From Acidobacteriota bacterium (GTDB lineage: Bacteria; Acidobacteriota; UBA6911; JACOSC01): a stretch of DNA of 33,960 nt. This document shows, piece by piece, positions 1 to 8,778 of this stretch. The translations under genes and the position numbers were made by a program. The stretch's first letter is position 1; the number at the start of each line of letters is the position of its first letter. Location: positions 1 through 33,960 of the forward strand of contig JACOSC010000103.1 in the NCBI GenBank assembly GCA_016179055.1, in the 5' to 3' direction. The notes under the pieces were generated by a model. It was not told where the DNA came from, did no database searches, and saw only the letters and a program-made list of their open reading frames with translations.

Positions 1-108
1 GTTCAATCTTGGGAGGAGCTGCGGAACCGTATCCTGCAAGGCATTGCTGAAATCAACCAGGCTCCAGTGGTGCATCGTTGGAAAAAGTTCGAAGCCCTCT
101 CAGCATAA
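1..108 (+). pseudogene. IS630-family transposase, C-terminal end (cut by window edge)
   Basis: Frame 1 is open from the first base and ends in TAA at 106-108, giving about 35 residues. They contain ELRNRILQGIAEIN and end in VHRWKKFEALSA. This is the pattern of the extreme C-terminus of IS630-type DDE transposases: a helix with a conserved I..I..IN followed by a short aromatic/basic FxW-like tail. Only the end of the gene is in view, so it cannot be said whether the element is intact. The match to this family is recognition by eye over a short stretch. Confidence 0.6.
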
Positions 109-447
109 TGGATATGTTTCAATGAAACGATATACTAGTCGTCTTAGAAGCCATGATGCTACAAGCACGTAAGGCAACCAGTAAATCCCACAACTTCCAA
201 GGTTCTCTAGCACAAATAATATTGTATTGCTTCTGAATTGTCAAGCCAAATTCAAGAAATTTTCAAGCAATCTGGTAATCGCTCAGAAGCGGTTAATGGA
301 TTCCAGGAGCGCCCCGCAGATACCACACGCCTGGATACGATCGACGGGGGATCCGGCTTCCGGCCTGCGCGCCTTCGGCCGAATCGCGCGGGGGAACGGA
401 CACGCGTAAGCGGTTGCCTGTACCAAACTGTTCAGGGGATTTGCACT
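109..447. other. Intergenic stretch, no gene recognised
   Basis: This is AT-rich up to about 280 and GC-rich after that. A short hairpin, GTTTCA-AT-GAAAC (116-128), lies just after the transposase stop and may belong to the IS end. Small open frames here (227-409, 238-600) have no recognisable domain and run into a palindromic repeat, so they are not called as genes. Confidence 0.5.
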
Positions 448-529
448 GATACAGAACCGGGAGCGGTAGCGACCGGGTCTATGGGCTATGCGGCGCTTAC
501 CCAGTCGCGGCCGCTCCCGGTTTTGTATC
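448..529. repeat. Long imperfect palindrome (19-nt arms), GCGGTAGCGACC-type repeat
   Basis: The left arm is at 448-466 and the right arm at 511-529. They are reverse complements at 18 of 19 positions, with a core of 12 perfect pairs (AACCGGGAGCGG / CCGCTCCCGGTT). The 44-nt centre contains TAGCGACCGGGTC and CTTACCCAG. A related but shorter inverted repeat lies at 25676-25739. It sits beyond the stop of the minus-strand gene starting at 1575, so it might fold as a transcript end, but it has no U-tract. Confidence 0.7.
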
Positions 530-540
530 GGCTGGGTGGC

Positions 541-1575
541 TTAACCCTTGGGGGACCGCCAGAAGCGACGGAGTTCCAGCGTCCAATAGAAAAGCAGTAA
601 ATAAGCGAAGCGGAAGGGATAGAGCAGCGGACGAGCGACGCGAATTAAAGCGTGGATCACCATGGCGTGAGGCGCCGCCTCCACTGTACCGGCGCGTTGG
701 CGCCAGCGCTTCATCAGAAAGCTAATCAAGCCGGTGGGTGTATAAAAGAAACAATCATAATGTTCATTGAATATTAGAAGCCGTTTGGCGCCGCAGAGAA
801 AAGCAAAAACCTTTATCTTCCAAAAGCTGGGATCGCCGGTAAGAAAAAGCACGACGGCATCATAGCGCGCCCGACGGATAGCCCGCCAGTGCGACCATGT
901 GTTCCCCATACCAGTATGGGACAGCACTTGCGGCGGCTCATACGCATAGTCGGCGAAATTAGCGCGGTAGCGATCCCCCTCGCGCAGGAAAAGGGACATC
1001 TGTGGGTCACGAAAAATGCCTCTTTTGTGAATCAGCGTCAAGGCTCGCTCTATCACGGCCAGTGCCGCCGATTGCAGCACGAGTACGCGCTCTGGGACGA
1101 TGGCGGCATCCGCCGAATTTTCCATAGGCTTAACGCCGTGGCGGAGTCGGAGTGCTAGGAAACGAAGCAGCCCGCCCACTGAAAAAAAGAAGCCGTCGAG
1201 ATCTTCCTTGAAAACCAAAATGCGCCGGAGACCGCAGACGAATGCGAGCGCCTTAATCTTATGGTAGCTGGGATCGCCGCTGAAGAACAGCACCAGCCCG
1301 TCGTAGTCTTGGGGACGGCTGCGCAGCAATTGCGCGAGCGCGGCTCGCCCGCCACGATGGCTTAAGAAGCGCGGCGGGGGATCGAGCGTTTGCCATGCGG
1401 GATGACGGATCTCATCTTGGCGGGCAAACACGGTAATCTGTGGACTGCGAAAGAATGTCCGCGCGCGCAGCCGGCGGACACCTTCCGCGACCAGCCTGGG
1501 CGGCGCAGACTGGAGCACCAGCACCTGCTCGCCTACGGATTCTTCAAAGTCGTCTTCACGTGGAGATACGTTCAT
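541..1575 (-). CDS. Unknown protein made of two copies of one ~130-residue domain
   Basis: The protein is 344 aa and I do not recognise a named family. Residues ~18-145 and ~164-294 are clearly homologous to each other. Both begin VLVLQSA, both have FR(S/D)PQ near +25, and both have LSH. Both also contain the block YD.LVLF..GDPS..KIK..AF.CG..R.L.F.E..D.FF. After the second copy comes a hydrophobic stretch (~312-333, LLYPFRFAYLLLFYWTL) that could be a membrane or amphipathic segment, then a basic tail. There is no signal peptide. The alternating hydrophobic strands and the GDPS/KIK block recall Rossmann-like halves of glycosyltransferases, but that is only an impression. The ATG at 1575 is preceded by a GAGGG at loose spacing. 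Upstream is a repeat-filled gap, so it is probably transcribed alone. Confidence 0.75.
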   Translation of the reverse strand: MNVSPREDDFEESVGEQVLVLQSAPPRLVAEGVRRLRARTFFRSPQITVFARQDEIRHPAWQTLDPPPRFLSHRGGRAALAQLLRSRPQDYDGLVLFFSGDPSYHKIKALAFVCGLRRILVFKEDLDGFFFSVGGLLRFLALRLRHGVKPMENSADAAIVPERVLVLQSAALAVIERALTLIHKRGIFRDPQMSLFLREGDRYRANFADYAYEPPQVLSHTGMGNTWSHWRAIRRARYDAVVLFLTGDPSFWKIKVFAFLCGAKRLLIFNEHYDCFFYTPTGLISFLMKRWRQRAGTVEAAPHAMVIHALIRVARPLLYPFRFAYLLLFYWTLELRRFWRSPKG

Positions 1576-1727
1576 AGGTCGCTATATCCCTCAGAAGGTT
1601 GCCAGAGGCGCGCCCTTACAGGCTCAGCCGCCGACGAGCGATGGATCCTTAACACCTTTCTTATGGCCAGCCAACGCTTGCCGTTGAATTTCGACAGGGC
1701 AAAGGGTGTGATTTCGGTACGATGTAA

Positions 1728-2150
1728 GCTCCGTAGGAGCGAAATGTTTATAGCAGGGTCTGCTAGCTTTTAGACTCAAGCCCCGTGGGGGCGACATGTG
1801 AACTATCACGACCGACCACATGGCGCTCCTTAGAAACTTCGTAACCGTTCACGGGTGGTGGATACCCCCGGCCGAAGCCGGGGGAGCTTCAAGATCCAAC
1901 CTACATCACGAGCCCCACTCCCCCCACCCCCTCTCCCCGCCCGGCGGGGAGAGGGGGTGGGGGGAGTGGGGCGTCGCTGGAGTAGGCTGGGCCTGAGTCT
2001 CCCCCAGCTTCCGCTGGGGGTCTCTTGTGTGCTCTCAGCTTGGTATCTGCTTGCCGTCTTCGCAAGCTGGGGGACTCCTACGGAGCTTGAGGCCTCCCTC
2101 TGGGTTCACTTGACTATAAACATGCCGCCCCGACCTTGTCGGGGCTAATA
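1728..2150. repeat. Cluster of dispersed REP-like hairpins
   Basis: The 1576-2226 gap has no credible gene and is packed with small inverted repeats. GCTCCGTAGGAGC is at 1728-1740, followed by a GAAATGTTTATAG tail. AGCCCCGTGGGGGCGACATG begins at 1779, and ACTCCTACGGAGCT is at 2074-2087. Stem-loops with 8-bp arms lie at 1865-1884 (CCCCCGGC/GCCGGGGG), 2001-2020 (CCCCCAGC/GCTGGGGG) and 2127-2145 (GCCCCGAC/GTCGGGGC). The GTAACCGTTCACGGG end motif of the cassette found at 4196, 15105 and 23217 appears alone at 1841-1855. The first hairpin type recurs after frr (13618-13795). Confidence 0.75.
1913..1971. repeat. Perfect palindrome, 29-bp arms
   Basis: Positions 1913-1941 and 1943-1971 are exact reverse complements with one base between them. 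One arm begins CCCCACTCCCCCC, and the centre reads CTCCCCGCCCGGCGGGGAG. The strand asymmetry (all C then all G) means RNA from either strand would form an extremely stable hairpin. It lies between the 541-1575 gene and the MscS gene (2227-4167) and is not followed by a U-tract, so a terminator role is not supported. Confidence 0.85.
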
Positions 2151-2226
2151 CTTATCCTGATCTGATGATAATTTCCATCTAGTCGAGTACATCCTACGGA
2201 AATCACACCCATGGCAAAGGCGTCAC

Positions 2227-4167
2227 CTATTTCAGGTTTTTGAAAACTTCGTCCTCTGGAGATTTTTCAGAGGCCAGCAACTCGTTCAAGTTTTCAACCC
2301 GCAATTCGACCGGAACCGAGGATCGTATATGAACGTCCTTTTGCGGGTTGGGTATTTCTATGCCATGTTTTTTTAGTTTTTCAAATATGGCGAAGTTCAT
2401 GTCGCTGGTCACCTGACCGGGACGATTGCTCAATCGAGATGTCCAAACCCGCACTTCAAATTCCAAGGAGCTCTCGCCAAATCGCATGAAGCGGACCGAG
2501 GGCGCGGGATCTTTCAAGATATCCGTATGCTCGGCGGCCGCTTCCAGTAGGGCCTGCTTCACCAGCTTTATATCGGATTGATAGGCCACGCCGACTTTAA
2601 TATGGAAACGGACGCGCCGATCTCCCAAATGACTCCAATTGACCACCGTCGAAGTAATAAAACTGGCATTGGGCACGATCACGGCGATATTGTCATTGGT
2701 CAGAATCGTCGTGCTGCGCGCGTGTATACGCACCACGTCTCCAGCAATGGCGCCGACCTCCACGCGATCACCCACTTGAATCGGCCGCTCGAAAAGTATG
2801 ATCAAACCACTGAGGATATTGTTGGCAATATTTTGTAACCCGAAGCCGATGCCGATGCCCACCGCGCCGGCCACCACCGCGAACGCACTTAAATTAATGC
2901 CGGCGCTCTGCAATCCAATAACCAAGCCGATGATGATCACCAGATAGCTGATCCCCGTAGCGACGCTGTGCTGTAGCCCACGGTCCATCGAAGTTTGCGG
3001 AAACAGTTTATTCTCCAGCCATCTTCGAGTTACCCCGGCCAGCAGGAAAATCATGACAATGAAAACCAGTACAAAGAAAATCGCCTTCATGGAGACGCTG
3101 GTTTCGCCCAATTTAAAGAGCTCGGCCACCAGCGCGCGACGAACCAAATCGATGGCTTTATCAAGCCATAGTAGCGCCGAGCCGACAAAGCGTCGCGTAT
3201 AGGGAGGTAATTGCAGAATATAGTAAGCCGTCGCCAAGATGGCCAGTAAGCGGATGAATTTTACCGCCCAGCGCAGCAGCAAACCGATAAGGGCCAGCGA
3301 TCCGATCTCGATTTGACTGCTTTTCCTCTGCTCGCGAATCAGTTCGAGGCGGCGAAGCGTCACCCGGGCGAACCACCGTAGGCACAAAAGCGCGGCCGTC
3401 AAAAGGATGCCCGCCAAGCAGGATTTAATAAGCACTTGACTCAGGTATTTCCCGGTCCGCTGTTCCTTGGCTTGGTCAATGCCTTCCTGCAAGAGCTCGG
3501 CCCATTTTGCGGCGAGGGCGTCCACGGTCGAGCGATTATGCACCGCATCTTCCTCCGTAATGGTAAGCAGCTTCTGGTCTTCTGCTTGAATCACGTGGAG
3601 GCTTTCAAAAACGATCGCTTTTACTTTCACATCCAACCGCTGTTCAACGATGCTACGTATGCGCTCATTAATTATAGCGGCGCGCTCGAAAGCCTTGGCG
3701 CCCGATGAGTCCCCAATAGTAAACAATTTTTGGCCATCGATGGAAATAGGCTCCCGGCGCTGCTCGCGAGACATCGTGAGGGCCTTGTCCAGAGCGTCAC
3801 GCCACCGGTTGGCCAACTGCGCCGGCGTCGTCTTAAATTCTACACCGTCGTGCTCGTTGACCGTGTCCAGCAGGGTGTCGCCACAGACAATATCCCATTG
3901 GTCGTCGACGTCATGCCGTACCGTGACCATCTCGACCTTGCGGCCGCTGCTAATTAGTTTTTGCACACGTATGCCGATCAGTGTAGCGCGCTCCTCGGCC
4001 TCCAGCACAGGGCTGTTGCTCACCTGGTAGATCGCCTGACCGTCGACGATCACATCCACCTTATGGTGAGCAATGGCGATTTCGGCGCATACGCAGATTA
4101 ACAGGAACACCAACCCAACGTAGGCGGGACGTGAGCGCCGCTTGATTTTCTGTTGCTTTCTATACAT
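2227..4167 (-). CDS. MscS-family mechanosensitive channel with duplicated periplasmic N-terminal domain
   Basis: The protein is 646 aa. Residues ~14-33 form a signal peptide or first membrane segment (LVFLLICVCAEIAIA). Residues ~36-233 are two copies of a ~95-residue domain. Both carry a DGQ near the start, a central ERA..I..R stretch, a W or H followed by a D..LL.T motif, and LA..W...L at the end. Several membrane segments follow (~243-420). The MscS pore/beta region is at ~428-513, with GAVGIGIGFGLQNIANN, LFERPIQVGDRVEV and VPNASF. The C-terminal alpha/beta part (~514-615) precedes an acidic tail. Channels of this type open under membrane tension to release solutes in hypo-osmotic shock. 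The duplicated N-terminal domain is extra to the minimal MscS and would face the periplasm. The ATG at 4167 follows the signal-peptide logic; a repeat copy (4196-4386) lies directly upstream. Confidence 0.92.
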   Translation of the reverse strand: MYRKQQKIKRRSRPAYVGLVFLLICVCAEIAIAHHKVDVIVDGQAIYQVSNSPVLEAEERATLIGIRVQKLISSGRKVEMVTVRHDVDDQWDIVCGDTLLDTVNEHDGVEFKTTPAQLANRWRDALDKALTMSREQRREPISIDGQKLFTIGDSSGAKAFERAAIINERIRSIVEQRLDVKVKAIVFESLHVIQAEDQKLLTITEEDAVHNRSTVDALAAKWAELLQEGIDQAKEQRTGKYLSQVLIKSCLAGILLTAALLCLRWFARVTLRRLELIREQRKSSQIEIGSLALIGLLLRWAVKFIRLLAILATAYYILQLPPYTRRFVGSALLWLDKAIDLVRRALVAELFKLGETSVSMKAIFFVLVFIVMIFLLAGVTRRWLENKLFPQTSMDRGLQHSVATGISYLVIIIGLVIGLQSAGINLSAFAVVAGAVGIGIGFGLQNIANNILSGLIILFERPIQVGDRVEVGAIAGDVVRIHARSTTILTNDNIAVIVPNASFITSTVVNWSHLGDRRVRFHIKVGVAYQSDIKLVKQALLEAAAEHTDILKDPAPSVRFMRFGESSLEFEVRVWTSRLSNRPGQVTSDMNFAIFEKLKKHGIEIPNPQKDVHIRSSVPVELRVENLNELLASEKSPEDEVFKNLK

Positions 4168-4195
4168 GATGATCGTTCCGTTGCCTAAATCGTTC

Positions 4196-4386
4196 GTAAC
4201 GGTTCGCGGGGGTCAGGGGTCGGGGATCGGACGATATTGCTTGGATTTCTTTTCCAAAGACTTCCGCAATCGGTTAAGCATCCGCCCCACTACTCAATCT
4301 CTAAATCACGATGATTCCTAACAGTCATCGGTACCACCGGGCCCTTGGCCCCTGATCCCTGCCCCCCGATCCCCGTGAACAGTTAC
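4196..4386 (-). repeat. Four-helix-bundle cassette remnant, copy 1 (191 bp)
   Basis: On the minus strand it starts GTAACTGTTCACGGGG and ends CCCCCGCGAACCGTTAC, so the ends are near-perfect inverted repeats bordered by GGGGTCGGGG/CCGACCCC tracts. Most bases match copy 2 (15105-15288). Inside, one frame reads MTVRNHRDLEI and another reads RMLNRLRKSLEKKSKQYRP, stopping at TGA. These are the N-terminal RDLE and C-terminal LN.LR..L..K motifs of four-helix-bundle (S23/IVP-like) proteins with the middle missing. The copy fills the space between the MscS gene and glcF and forms the 3' end of glcF. Confidence 0.8.
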
Positions 4387-5688
4387 AATCTTCCCGACCT
4401 TGGGTCTGCCGCGATAGGCTTGCGCCACTAACTCGATGGGATGAATGGCCTTGATCGGCAAGTTGGCGGCCTTCAGGCCGTAGGCGATTTGCATCAAGCA
4501 GCCGGGGTTACCGCTAGCCACCCATTCCGGCCGGCACGTCTTAATATGTTCAATCTTACGTTTAAGCAAGCGCTGAGACATGTCCCAATGGGTGAGGTTA
4601 TACACACCGGCGCTGCCGCAGCATTCATCGGCGCCCGGCAGGTCGATCAGTTTCATGCCGGGGATCTGACGCAGGATCTCGCGGGGCGCCTGGCTGATCT
4701 TTTGCCCATGAATCAAGTGGCAAGGATCGTCGTAAACCACATGGGCCGGCAAGGGTCGCATCGGTTTGAGTGGTCCGATCTCCACTAGGAATTCACTGAT
4801 ATCGCGCACCTTGGCGCTGAATGAAATGGCGCGGCCGGCATGCGCGCGATCATCCGCTAGTAAGTGTCCATAGTCCTTAAGCAATGCCCCGCATCCGGCG
4901 GAATTGGTTAAAACAACCTCGCATCCGGCGGCCTCGAAGGCTCTGAGATTGGCGCGCGCCAACGATTGGGCCAGTGCCCGTTCGCCCGCGTGATTCTGCA
5001 GCGCGCCGCAACAAACCTGTCGCTTGGGGACCAGGACTTCACACCCGTTTTCCGTCAAGACATCGATCGTGGCTTTGTGCACGGCTCCGAAAACTTCATT
5101 CATGACGCATCCGGTAAGCAGCGCCACTCGATATCGGCTGATGGCTTTGGCCGTAAACCGGGCACCCAGTTTAATACGTGTCACGGCCAGCGGAACCGTC
5201 GGCAGCAATCCCTCTTTTTCTTCGAGCCCCGCCGGCAAAAGCTTCAGCAATCGGCTACGCCGCATAAGCCATTGCAAGCCCAATCCCTGATAGAGGCACA
5301 ACCCGAAAAAGAGCCAACGCAGGCGAGACGGTCGGGAAAAAACAAAACCGAGAATCGCCTTCCGCAAGAATTTATGTGTGCGGGTTTGCGGATTATGAGT
5401 TGCAATATCGGCGCGTGCGATGTCCAGCATGGAGCTAAACTCTACTCCGGAGGGGCAAGCGCTTTCGCAAGCGCGGCATCCTAAGCATTGATGTATATGG
5501 TCAACATAGGCGTGACTGCGTTTCATTTGACCTTGTTTCACCAGTTGCATCAGATATATTCGCCCGCGTGGCGAATCAGCTTCATGGCCCAATTCCTGAT
5601 AGGTTGGGCAAACCGGTAGACAAAGGCCGCAATGTATGCAATCCGTTTTAACTGGGTGGGAGTGATCTACGCGCATGTCCGTTGCCAT
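4318..5688 (-). CDS. glcF: Glycolate oxidase iron-sulfur subunit
   Basis: The protein is 456 aa. Two [4Fe-4S] ferredoxin motifs are visible: C17-x2-C20-x2-C23-x3-C27 and C68-x2-C71-x2-C74-x3-C78 (CLGCRACESACPSG). Two CCG-type domains follow, with LLTGCVM...VCCGAL and DPCHL...ADECCGSAG. This is the GlcF layout. It passes electrons from the flavin subunits, encoded just upstream as glcD and glcE, into the respiratory chain during oxidation of glycolate to glyoxylate. The C-terminus is odd. From about VTVHGDRGAG onwards (~22 residues) the codons lie inside the repeat at 4196-4386, and the TAG at 4318-4320 is repeat-derived, so the native end has been replaced. The 200-bp gap to glcE is longer than usual within an operon. 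Confidence 0.93.
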   Translation of the reverse strand: MATDMRVDHSHPVKTDCIHCGLCLPVCPTYQELGHEADSPRGRIYLMQLVKQGQMKRSHAYVDHIHQCLGCRACESACPSGVEFSSMLDIARADIATHNPQTRTHKFLRKAILGFVFSRPSRLRWLFFGLCLYQGLGLQWLMRRSRLLKLLPAGLEEKEGLLPTVPLAVTRIKLGARFTAKAISRYRVALLTGCVMNEVFGAVHKATIDVLTENGCEVLVPKRQVCCGALQNHAGERALAQSLARANLRAFEAAGCEVVLTNSAGCGALLKDYGHLLADDRAHAGRAISFSAKVRDISEFLVEIGPLKPMRPLPAHVVYDDPCHLIHGQKISQAPREILRQIPGMKLIDLPGADECCGSAGVYNLTHWDMSQRLLKRKIEHIKTCRPEWVASGNPGCLMQIAYGLKAANLPIKAIHPIELVAQAYRGRPKVGKIVTVHGDRGAGIRGQGPGGTDDC

Positions 5689-5888
5689 TGGGTTTCTTAA
5701 GCGCTCCTCATTGACCGACCGATCCGTACTTGTTCATTTTATCAGAGGGTGGCGAAAATTCCCATCTGACCATGGTTAACCGCGTGGCGCCCGCCGGCGC
5801 CCGGCTGACACTGTCTACTCCATCTTTGTCATCACGGGCTGATGGGGCTAGAAGGATGATACGGTTGGCGGTGGCCTCTCTTGGGTTC

Positions 5889-7187
5889 TCAAATAGAGCC
5901 GACAAAACGGCCGCGATTAAATATATGCTTGGGATCGAAATTGTCCTTCAGCGCGCGCATCAACCGTTGACTGCCCTCGGAAATGGCGGCAGAGCCCCAT
6001 ATGTCGATGCGTTGCTTGATTGCCGGCGGCGCCGATTCAATTATGGTGTAGCCGCCAAACCCCGTGCTGAATTTTCTTAGCTGTTCAATGGCGCGTAGGA
6101 AGACCTCCGCCCGCTCGAGCAGGACGTCGCCTCCGGTGAGATACCAATAAACGATGCCATTGCCGGCGTGGCAAGTAACATACATGACGCCGCGCATTTG
6201 CTTTTCGAGCTCGCGCGCTCTTTCGAAAATTTCGCCAATATAGGCCATCGGCACAACCGTACGGCACACCCACAGTTGCTTACACGGCTCGGCAAGCTCC
6301 TCTCGAAAACGAACGACGTGCGGCCATAGCACTTTAAAGAGTTCCGCATCGAGAATGGTTGCTTCCCCCTTAGTTGAAGGCAATACTCGATCAACCAGTT
6401 CTTTGGACTGCCAGGCGATGGCCTCTTCCAGTTCAGACCAACGCACCAGCAAGGTAAGCCTGGGCGAAAGCCAATCAGCGCAGATTTTCTGATTTAAACG
6501 AGCGACTGCTCCAGCGTCCATCAGCTCCAAGGCATCGGGCAACAAGGGCGACTGGATGATTTTTTGAATGCCCTCCAGCGCGTCGCTCATCGAGTCAAAC
6601 GTTATCGCGCAGGCGCCTTCGGCGACCGGCCGCGGCAGCACCTTGAAATTGACCTCCGTAATGACACCCAACGTGCCACAAGAACCCGCGTATAATTTGC
6701 ACAGATCGTAACCCGAAACGTTCTTGACGACGCGCCCGCCGGCTTTACTGATTTGCCCGTCCGCATGCGCCATGCGCATACCGATGACGTAATCGCGTAT
6801 CGCGCCGTAACGATAGCGCAGCGGTCCGCTGCTATTGCAAGCCACAACGCCGCCTACCGAACACTCATCGTAAAAGGGTGGGTCGAAGGGAAGGTACTGG
6901 CCATGCTTGGCCAACTCATTTTGCAAAGTAATCAATTTACAACCGGCCTCAACGGTTACCGTAAGGTCGGCCGGTTCATAGTCAAGGATACGATTGAAAT
7001 GGTCCATCCACACGAGGTGATCAATGTGGGTCGGCCGGTTCCCCCAATCCAGTTTTGTGCCACCGCCCGCGGGCACCACGACCTGAGACTGCTTTTCCGC
7101 TTCGACCAAGAGCCGGCAGAACTCCGTAGTATTCTTCGGCGCGGTCACGCTTTTAGGCTTAATGCCATCTATCAGTACATTGCGCAT
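5889..7187 (-). CDS. glcE: Glycolate oxidase FAD-binding subunit
   Basis: The protein is 432 aa from the ATG at 7187. A GTG at 7262 would add 25 mostly basic residues and leave 29 bp to glcD. The family N-terminus fits the ATG better, but neither start has a strong ribosome site. The FAD-binding-4 (PCMH) fold is at ~20-195: VVVPAGGGTKLDWG near the start, LTVTVEAGCKL, LPFDPPF, SVGGVVACNSSGP and the cofactor loop GGRVVKNVSGYDLCKLYAGSCGTLGVITE. The C-terminal half is the variable cap plus a short GlcE-type end (FDPKHIFNRGRF). GlcE pairs with GlcD and GlcF in the glycolate dehydrogenase complex; its own substrate site is uncertain. It is somewhat longer than the ~350 aa E. coli protein. Confidence 0.9.
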   Translation of the reverse strand: MRNVLIDGIKPKSVTAPKNTTEFCRLLVEAEKQSQVVVPAGGGTKLDWGNRPTHIDHLVWMDHFNRILDYEPADLTVTVEAGCKLITLQNELAKHGQYLPFDPPFYDECSVGGVVACNSSGPLRYRYGAIRDYVIGMRMAHADGQISKAGGRVVKNVSGYDLCKLYAGSCGTLGVITEVNFKVLPRPVAEGACAITFDSMSDALEGIQKIIQSPLLPDALELMDAGAVARLNQKICADWLSPRLTLLVRWSELEEAIAWQSKELVDRVLPSTKGEATILDAELFKVLWPHVVRFREELAEPCKQLWVCRTVVPMAYIGEIFERARELEKQMRGVMYVTCHAGNGIVYWYLTGGDVLLERAEVFLRAIEQLRKFSTGFGGYTIIESAPPAIKQRIDIWGSAAISEGSQRLMRALKDNFDPKHIFNRGRFVGSI

Positions 7188-7291
7188 GGTCTTTTGAGTC
7201 CGTAACGCCGGCGAGTCAAACCGTAGCCGCTTGCGCCACGACAAGAAATTTGCGACTCTCACCCGAAACCCATGGGCGACATGCCGACCTT

Positions 7292-8743
7292 CTACACGGG
7301 ATGAAAGTCATACCCCTTTCGCAGTATTGTGCCGAGCTCGGAAATTTCACCGCACGATTTTCGTGTCGGCAAAACTTTGCCCGGATTCAACCGTTGGTCA
7401 GGATTAAACGCCGATCGCGCCCGTTGCATCATGGCCAAATCCGTGGCGGAAAAAATCAGCGGCATGAAATCGATCTTTTCAAAGCCGACGCCATGTTCGC
7501 CGGTGATGGTTCCGCCCGCCTCGACGCAAATGCGCAATACCTCCCGGCAAGCGCCCAGCATGCGCTCGGTTTCCTCCTTGTCCTGGCCGTTATAGGCAAA
7601 GACGGGATGCAGATTGCCATCGCCGGCGTGGAAAACATTGGCAACCTTAATCCGAGCTTGCGCGGCGATCTCACAAACCTTGCTGATGATGTCGGGCAAC
7701 TTGGTTCGCGGAACCACCGCGTCGGCCAAATAAATATTGGCGTTGAGACGGCCGGTGGCGCCGAAAGCGCCTTTGCGGCCTTTCCATATCTGGGCGCGCT
7801 CCGTTTCGTCGCCGGCCAGACGGGTTTTAAAGGCCCCGGCGGCGCGGCAGATATCTTGAATCCGTTCCGCCCACACATCCATACCGGCGGCCAGCCCGTC
7901 GATCTCCGTAATGAGGACCGCCTCGGCATCGATGGGAAATCCGGCCGCATACACGGAAGCCTCGACGGTTTCAATCGTAACTTTATCCATGATTTCGAGA
8001 GCCGCGGGAATGATGCCGGCGGCGATGATCCGCGACGTCGCATCGGCCGCGGCTCGTATGCTGCCAAACGCCGCCAGAATGGTCCTGACCTGTTGCGGCA
8101 TGCGCGTGAGGCGCAGCCAAGCCTTGGTGACGATCCCGAACGTCCCTTCCGATCCCACAAACAATCCCACCAGATCGTAGCCCAAGGGATCGCCAAAAGG
8201 GGCGCCGAGCTGTACAAGGTCGCCATTGGGCAGTGCAATTTCCAGGGCCAGTACATGGCTGGTGGTCATTCCATATTTTAGACAATGGGGTCCGCCGGCA
8301 TTCTCGGCAATGTTCCCGCCGATGGTGCAGGCGCTCTGGCTGGAAGGATCGGGCGCGTAATAATATCCTAAATGGCTGATTGCCTTTGAGAGTTCCAGAT
8401 TAACCAGGCCGGGTTCGACCACTGCGTAGCGGTTATCCAAGTCCACTTTGATTAAACGCTTCATGCGGGCCATTTCAATAATCAAGCCACCTTCGAGCGC
8501 TACGGCGCCGCCGCTTAATCCGGTTCCGGCGCCGCGTGCCAGAAAGGGGATCTCTTCCCGATGGGCGATCCTGATGACATTGGCCACTTCATCGGCGCTG
8601 TTGACGAAGAGCACGGCTTCCGGCAAGGATTTATGAAACGTTAACCCGTCGCATTCATAAACCACCAATTCGGCTCGATCGGAGAGGACATTCGATTTCC
8701 CGACGACTTTTTCAAATTGTTGAATGACGGCTTGCGCTATCAC
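7292..8743 (-). CDS. glcD: Glycolate oxidase subunit GlcD (FAD-linked oxidase)
   Basis: The protein is 483 aa with a GTG start at 8743 behind GGGGAAATACTG. The FAD-binding-4 domain covers ~35-215: LPEAVLFVNSADEV, FLARGAGTGLSGGAVAL, APDPSSQSACTIGGNIAENAGGP and GSEGTFGIVTKAWLRL. The FAD-oxidase C-terminal domain covers ~220-465, with NVFHAGDGNLHP, GGTITGEHGVGFEK and FNPDQRLNPGKVLP, which carry the usual catalytic and metal-site histidines. The expected reaction is glycolate to glyoxylate, although D-lactate or another 2-hydroxy acid cannot be excluded from sequence. It is the first gene of a minus-strand glcD-glcE-glcF operon, with a TATAAT at 8779-8784 upstream. Confidence 0.94.
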   Translation of the reverse strand: MIAQAVIQQFEKVVGKSNVLSDRAELVVYECDGLTFHKSLPEAVLFVNSADEVANVIRIAHREEIPFLARGAGTGLSGGAVALEGGLIIEMARMKRLIKVDLDNRYAVVEPGLVNLELSKAISHLGYYYAPDPSSQSACTIGGNIAENAGGPHCLKYGMTTSHVLALEIALPNGDLVQLGAPFGDPLGYDLVGLFVGSEGTFGIVTKAWLRLTRMPQQVRTILAAFGSIRAAADATSRIIAAGIIPAALEIMDKVTIETVEASVYAAGFPIDAEAVLITEIDGLAAGMDVWAERIQDICRAAGAFKTRLAGDETERAQIWKGRKGAFGATGRLNANIYLADAVVPRTKLPDIISKVCEIAAQARIKVANVFHAGDGNLHPVFAYNGQDKEETERMLGACREVLRICVEAGGTITGEHGVGFEKIDFMPLIFSATDLAMMQRARSAFNPDQRLNPGKVLPTRKSCGEISELGTILRKGYDFHPV

Positions 8744-8778
8744 CAGTATTTCCCCGGCTCTAAGTATTTGAGAGCCTT

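Noticed and set aside
7250-8281. 343-aa plus-strand frame opposite glcD
   Set aside because: Shadow of glcD. The minus-strand frame has all FAD-oxidase motifs and the plus frame has none.
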